Source: CAZHTS01 sp964535315 | Lineage (GTDB): Bacteria > Chloroflexota > Anaerolineae > Anaerolineales > Anaerolineaceae | Assembly: GCA_964535315.1 (NCBI GenBank) | Contig: CAZHTS010000067.1 | Coordinates: 1-25,255, forward strand | Direction of reading: 5' to 3' | DNA length: 25,255 nucleotides | Part shown: one piece after another, positions 22,292 through 25,255 of the stretch | Layout of the letters: each line of letters starts with the position of its first letter | Numbering within the stretch: the first letter of the stretch is position 1 | Notes under the pieces: model-generated | Seen by the model: the letters and a program-made list of their open reading frames with translations, nothing else | Database searches by the model: none | What the model was told of the DNA's origin: nothing | Program-made: the position numbers and the translations under genes

Positions 22292-24570
22292 CGCCAGCGC
22301 AAATCGGGCTTAAAATCTGGGTCAGCGGGATCGTCCAGGGGGTCGGCTTCCGCCCGTTCGTCTATACCCTGGCGCAGCGCAACCAGTTGACCGGTTGGGT
22401 GCGCAACACCTCCGGCGGGGTGGAGATCGAGATTAACGGCGCGCCCGAGGGGGTGCAGACCTTTCTGCACGCATTGCGGCACAACCCGCCGCCGCTGGCG
22501 CGCATCGACCAGTTGCGCTGTGAGGATTGCCCGCCCGACCACTACACCGGCTTCAACATCCTGGCCAGCCAGGCGCAGGACGAGCAGTTCGTGCCCATCT
22601 CGCCCGACATGGCCATTTGCGCCGACTGCCGGCGCGAGTTATTCGACCCCCACGACCGGCGTTACCGCTATCCGTTCATCAACTGCACCAACTGCGGGCC
22701 GCGTTTCACCATCATCCAGGACATTCCCTACGACCGGCCCAAAACGACCATGTCCGGCTTTACGTTATGCCGCGCCTGTCACGACGAATACGAGAACCCG
22801 CTCGACCGGCGCTTCCACGCCCAGCCGGTGGCCTGCTCTGACTGCGGGCCGCAGTTGTGGTACGAGCGCGGCGGGCGCCGCCTGGGGCGCGGCGAAGAAG
22901 CCCTGCAGCTGGCCCGCCAGGCGCTGCGCGCCGGGCAGATCGTTGCCGTCAAAGGGCTGGGCGGGTTCCACCTGGCCTGCGACGCCGCCCACCCCGCCGC
23001 CGCCGGCGAACTGCGCCGGCGCAAGAAACGCAGCGACAAACCCTTCGCCCTGATGGCCTTCGACCTGGAAGCGGTCAAACGCTATTGCCACGTCACCGCC
23101 GGAGAAGCCGCACTGCTGCAATCTCCCCAACACCCCATCGTCCTGCTCGAACGGCGGTCAGACGCCGACCTGCACCCCGAGGTTGCCCCCGGGCAAACCA
23201 CCCTCGGCTTCATGCTGGCCTATACCCCGCTGCACCTGCTGCTGCTCGAACCTGCCCCCGGCTTCCCGGACGCGCTGGTGATGACCAGCGGCAACCTGAG
23301 CGAAGAACCCATCGCCTACGAAGACGACGAAGGCCGCCAGCGGCTGGAAGGCCTGGCGGATGGTTTCCTGCTGCACGACCGGCCGATCCACATGCGCACC
23401 GACGACTCGGTCGCCCGCCTGGTGCGCGGACGGCCTTATTTGCAGCGCCGGGCGCGCGGTTATGCACCCGAACCGCTGACGCTGCCCGTCGCCACCCCGC
23501 CTACCCTGGCCGCCGGCGCCGAACTCAAAAACACCTTTTGCCTGACGCGCCAGCAGTACGCCTTTCTCAGCCATCACATCGGCGACCTGGAAAATTACGA
23601 AACGCTGCGCTCATTTGAAAGCGGCGTGGCGCACTTTGAGCGCCTGTTCCGCCTGCGCCCCGAACGTATCGCCTGCGATCTGCATCCGGATTATCTCGCC
23701 AGCCGCTACGCCCAACGGCGCGCCGCCGAAGAGGGCCTGCCGCTGGTGACGGTGCAGCATCACCACGCCCACCTGGCCGCCTGCCTGGCCGATAACGGCT
23801 GGGCGTCCGGCGAAGCAGTCATCGGGCTGAGCTTTGACGGCACCGGGCTGGGCACAGACGGCGCCATCTGGGGCAGCGAGGTGCTGTTGGGCGGCTACGC
23901 CGGCTACCGGCGCTGTTATCACCTTAAGTACGTGCCGCTGCCCGGCGGCGACCAGGCGGTGCGCAAGCCGGCGCGCATGGCCCTGGCGCACCTGTGGGCC
24001 GCCGGCCTGGATTGGGAGACCGACCTGCCGCCCGTCCAGGCGCTGTGTTACGAAGAGCGCATGGTCGTGCGCACCCAGTTGGAACGCCGCCTGAACGCCG
24101 TACCTACCTCGAGCATGGGGCGTTTGTTCGACGCCGCTTCGGCCCTGGCCGGACAGCGCCAGGTGGCCAGCTACGAGGGTCAGGCAGCCATCGAGTTCGA
24201 GGCCCGCGCCGACCGCCACGAGACCGCCGCCTACGAATTTGAGATTGAGGGCGAAACGATTGACCCGGCGCCGCTATGGCTGGCGCTGCTCAACGACTGG
24301 CGCGCCGGGCTGCCCGTGGCGACCCTTTCGGCCCGCTTCCACAATGGCGTGGTGCAGCTCGTCCGCCAGGTGTGCGCCCGGCTGCGCAGCCAGACCGGCT
24401 GCGCAGTGGTTGCGCTCAGCGGCGGGGTGTGGCAAAATACCCTCTTGCTGGAACGCACGCTCCAGGTGCTGGAGCAGGATAATTTTACGGTTTTGTGGCA
24501 CCGCCAGCTGCCCGCCAACGATGGCTGCATCGCCGTTGGCCAGGCAATGGTGGCTGCACACGTTCACTAA
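22288..24570 (+). CDS. hypF: Carbamoyltransferase HypF
   Basis: This 760-residue enzyme converts carbamoyl phosphate into the thiocarbamate on HypE that becomes the CN ligands of the NiFe site. Domains in order: acylphosphatase-like (~5-95; GIVQGVGFRPFVYTLAQ), two Zn-finger blocks (CADC...CTNC and CRAC...CSDC, ~109-190), YrdC-like (~205-385; IVAVKGLGGFHLACDA, KKRSDKPFALM, VMTSGNLSEEPI) and Kae1-like C-terminal half (~395-755; GAELKNTFCL, VQHHHAHLAACLADN, GLSFDGTGLGTDGAIWGSE). All four domains are intact and the length is normal. It starts within the hypB stop codon overlap, with AAGGG upstream. Confidence 0.96.
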   Translation: MTPAQIGLKIWVSGIVQGVGFRPFVYTLAQRNQLTGWVRNTSGGVEIEINGAPEGVQTFLHALRHNPPPLARIDQLRCEDCPPDHYTGFNILASQAQDEQFVPISPDMAICADCRRELFDPHDRRYRYPFINCTNCGPRFTIIQDIPYDRPKTTMSGFTLCRACHDEYENPLDRRFHAQPVACSDCGPQLWYERGGRRLGRGEEALQLARQALRAGQIVAVKGLGGFHLACDAAHPAAAGELRRRKKRSDKPFALMAFDLEAVKRYCHVTAGEAALLQSPQHPIVLLERRSDADLHPEVAPGQTTLGFMLAYTPLHLLLLEPAPGFPDALVMTSGNLSEEPIAYEDDEGRQRLEGLADGFLLHDRPIHMRTDDSVARLVRGRPYLQRRARGYAPEPLTLPVATPPTLAAGAELKNTFCLTRQQYAFLSHHIGDLENYETLRSFESGVAHFERLFRLRPERIACDLHPDYLASRYAQRRAAEEGLPLVTVQHHHAHLAACLADNGWASGEAVIGLSFDGTGLGTDGAIWGSEVLLGGYAGYRRCYHLKYVPLPGGDQAVRKPARMALAHLWAAGLDWETDLPPVQALCYEERMVVRTQLERRLNAVPTSSMGRLFDAASALAGQRQVASYEGQAAIEFEARADRHETAAYEFEIEGETIDPAPLWLALLNDWRAGLPVATLSARFHNGVVQLVRQVCARLRSQTGCAVVALSGGVWQNTLLLERTLQVLEQDNFTVLWHRQLPANDGCIAVGQAMVAAHVH

Positions 24571-24590
24571 GTATTCTCTTGGAGGTCAAA

Positions 24591-24830
24591 ATGTGCCTGG
24601 GTGTCCCCGGTAAAATCCTGGAAATCTACCAGAACGGCGGTCTGCGCATGTGCAAGATCGACTTTGGCGGCGTGGTGCGCGAGGCCTGTATCGAGGCCCT
24701 GCCCGAGGCAAAACCGGGCGACTACACCATGATCCATGCCGGTTTCGCCCTCAACCTGCTCAACGAGCAGGAGGCCCGCGAGACCCTCGACCTGCTCGAA
24801 GAATTGGGGGAAGTGGAAAACGGGGAATAA
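24591..24830 (+). CDS. hypC: Hydrogenase assembly chaperone HypC
   Basis: This 79-residue chaperone carries the Fe(CN)2CO unit with HypD and hands it to the large subunit. MCLGVPGKILEI is the diagnostic N-terminus, with the essential Cys2 exposed after Met removal, so the ATG at 24591 is certain; it has TTGGAGG upstream. An in-frame extension further upstream overlaps hypF and is not real. The C-terminal helix (LNEQEARETLDLLEELGE) is typical. hypD begins one base after its stop. Confidence 0.96.
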   Translation: MCLGVPGKILEIYQNGGLRMCKIDFGGVVREACIEALPEAKPGDYTMIHAGFALNLLNEQEARETLDLLEELGEVENGE

Positions 24831-24831
24831 A

Positions 24832-25255
24832 ATGACCGCCATGGATCTCCTTGCTCGCTACCGCGACCCGCAGTTGGTGCAGTCTGTGCTGCAAGAGATA
24901 CGCAAGACTGTCACCCGCCCGTGGGTGTTGATGGAAATCTGCGGCGGCCAGACCCACGCCCTGATGCATTACGGCCTGGACGAAATGCTGCCGCCCGAAG
25001 TCGAGCTGGTGCACGGCCCCGGCTGCCCGGTGTGCGTCACCTCGCTCGAACTGATCGACAAGGCGCTGGCCATCGCCGCCCGCCCCGAGGTCATCTTCAC
25101 CTCGTATGGCGATATGCTGCGCGTGCCCGGTTCGCACGGCGATCTGTTTTCCATTCGCGCCGCCGGCGGACAGGTGCGCGTGGTGTATTCTCCGCTGGAT
25201 GCGGTGCGCATCGCCCAGGAAAACCCCGATAAACAGGTGGTCTTCTTTGCCATCG
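24832..25255 (+). CDS. hypD: Hydrogenase formation protein HypD (N-terminal 141 residues; cut by the window edge)
   Basis: The open frame starting ATGACCGCC at 24832 runs to the end of the window. Its product, MTAMDLLARYRDPQLV onward, contains the HypD motifs EICGGQTHALMHYGLD and HGPGCPVCVTSLELIDKALAIA, which include the cysteines used to build and hold the Fe(CN)2CO moiety with HypC. FTSYGDMLRVPGSHGDL is also conserved. The iron-sulfur-binding C-terminal part, and any hypE, lie outside. It starts two bases after hypC, so the two are co-translated. Confidence 0.95.
   Translation, partial: MTAMDLLARYRDPQLVQSVLQEIRKTVTRPWVLMEICGGQTHALMHYGLDEMLPPEVELVHGPGCPVCVTSLELIDKALAIAARPEVIFTSYGDMLRVPGSHGDLFSIRAAGGQVRVVYSPLDAVRIAQENPDKQVVFFAI

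Overview
The window reads as a chromosomal segment of an anaerobic, GC-rich bacterium. I infer Chloroflexota (Anaerolineae-like) from the overall style of the proteins and the gene mix; no marker in the window proves this. Apart from tRNA-His and hisS at the left edge, nearly every gene belongs to H2, formate or NAD(P)H redox metabolism or to its maturation and signalling. No insertion sequence, phage gene or CRISPR array is visible. No gene-free stretch exceeds 300 bases; the longest are 7477-7694 and 20432-20625, described below.

Layout. (1) 1-1361, minus strand: a partial tRNA-His(GTG) just downstream of hisS. (2) 1530-4038, plus strand: a signalling block of DRTGG-like protein, CBS-pair/GHKL-ATPase fusion, second DRTGG-like protein and PHP phosphoesterase. 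(3) 4160-7476: NuoE-like (HndA type), small GHKL ATPase, [2Fe-2S] HndB-like protein and a NuoF-like flavoprotein with a C-terminal 2[4Fe-4S] ferredoxin. Blocks 2 and 3 together resemble the surroundings of multimeric [FeFe]-hydrogenases, but no [FeFe] catalytic subunit is present. (4) 7695-13731: a second NuoE and NuoF, a NuoG-length HoxU-like subunit, and the HoxY/HoxH subunits of a group 3d-like [NiFe] hydrogenase, ending in a strong intrinsic terminator. (5) 13798-15971: the HoxH maturation protease, a FluC/CrcB fluoride channel and a DUF190 + four-CBS protein. (6) 15981-20431: a FocA-type formate channel, FdhD, and a 921-residue selenocysteine formate dehydrogenase whose frame is interrupted by an in-frame TGA (Sec363) followed by an E. 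coli-like SECIS hairpin; then a terminator. (7) 20626-25255: a stand-alone cyclic-nucleotide-binding-domain protein, then hypA, hypB, hypF, hypC and the start of hypD.

How it may fit together (inference): FdhA and the HoxU-like subunit carry N-terminal iron-sulfur arms that align residue for residue, so both could pass electrons to NuoE/NuoF-type flavin modules. One module (HndABC-like) has the extra C-terminal ferredoxin domain typical of electron-bifurcating enzymes; the other (HoxEF-like) lacks it. The locus could therefore interconvert H2, formate, NAD(P)H and possibly ferredoxin in the cytoplasm, with formate crossing the membrane through FocA. The most notable observations are the Sec codon and SECIS, the [FeFe]-type accessory set without its hydrogenase, the loss of cluster-ligand cysteines in both NuoF N-terminal domains, and the missing His/Cys3 cluster in FdhA.
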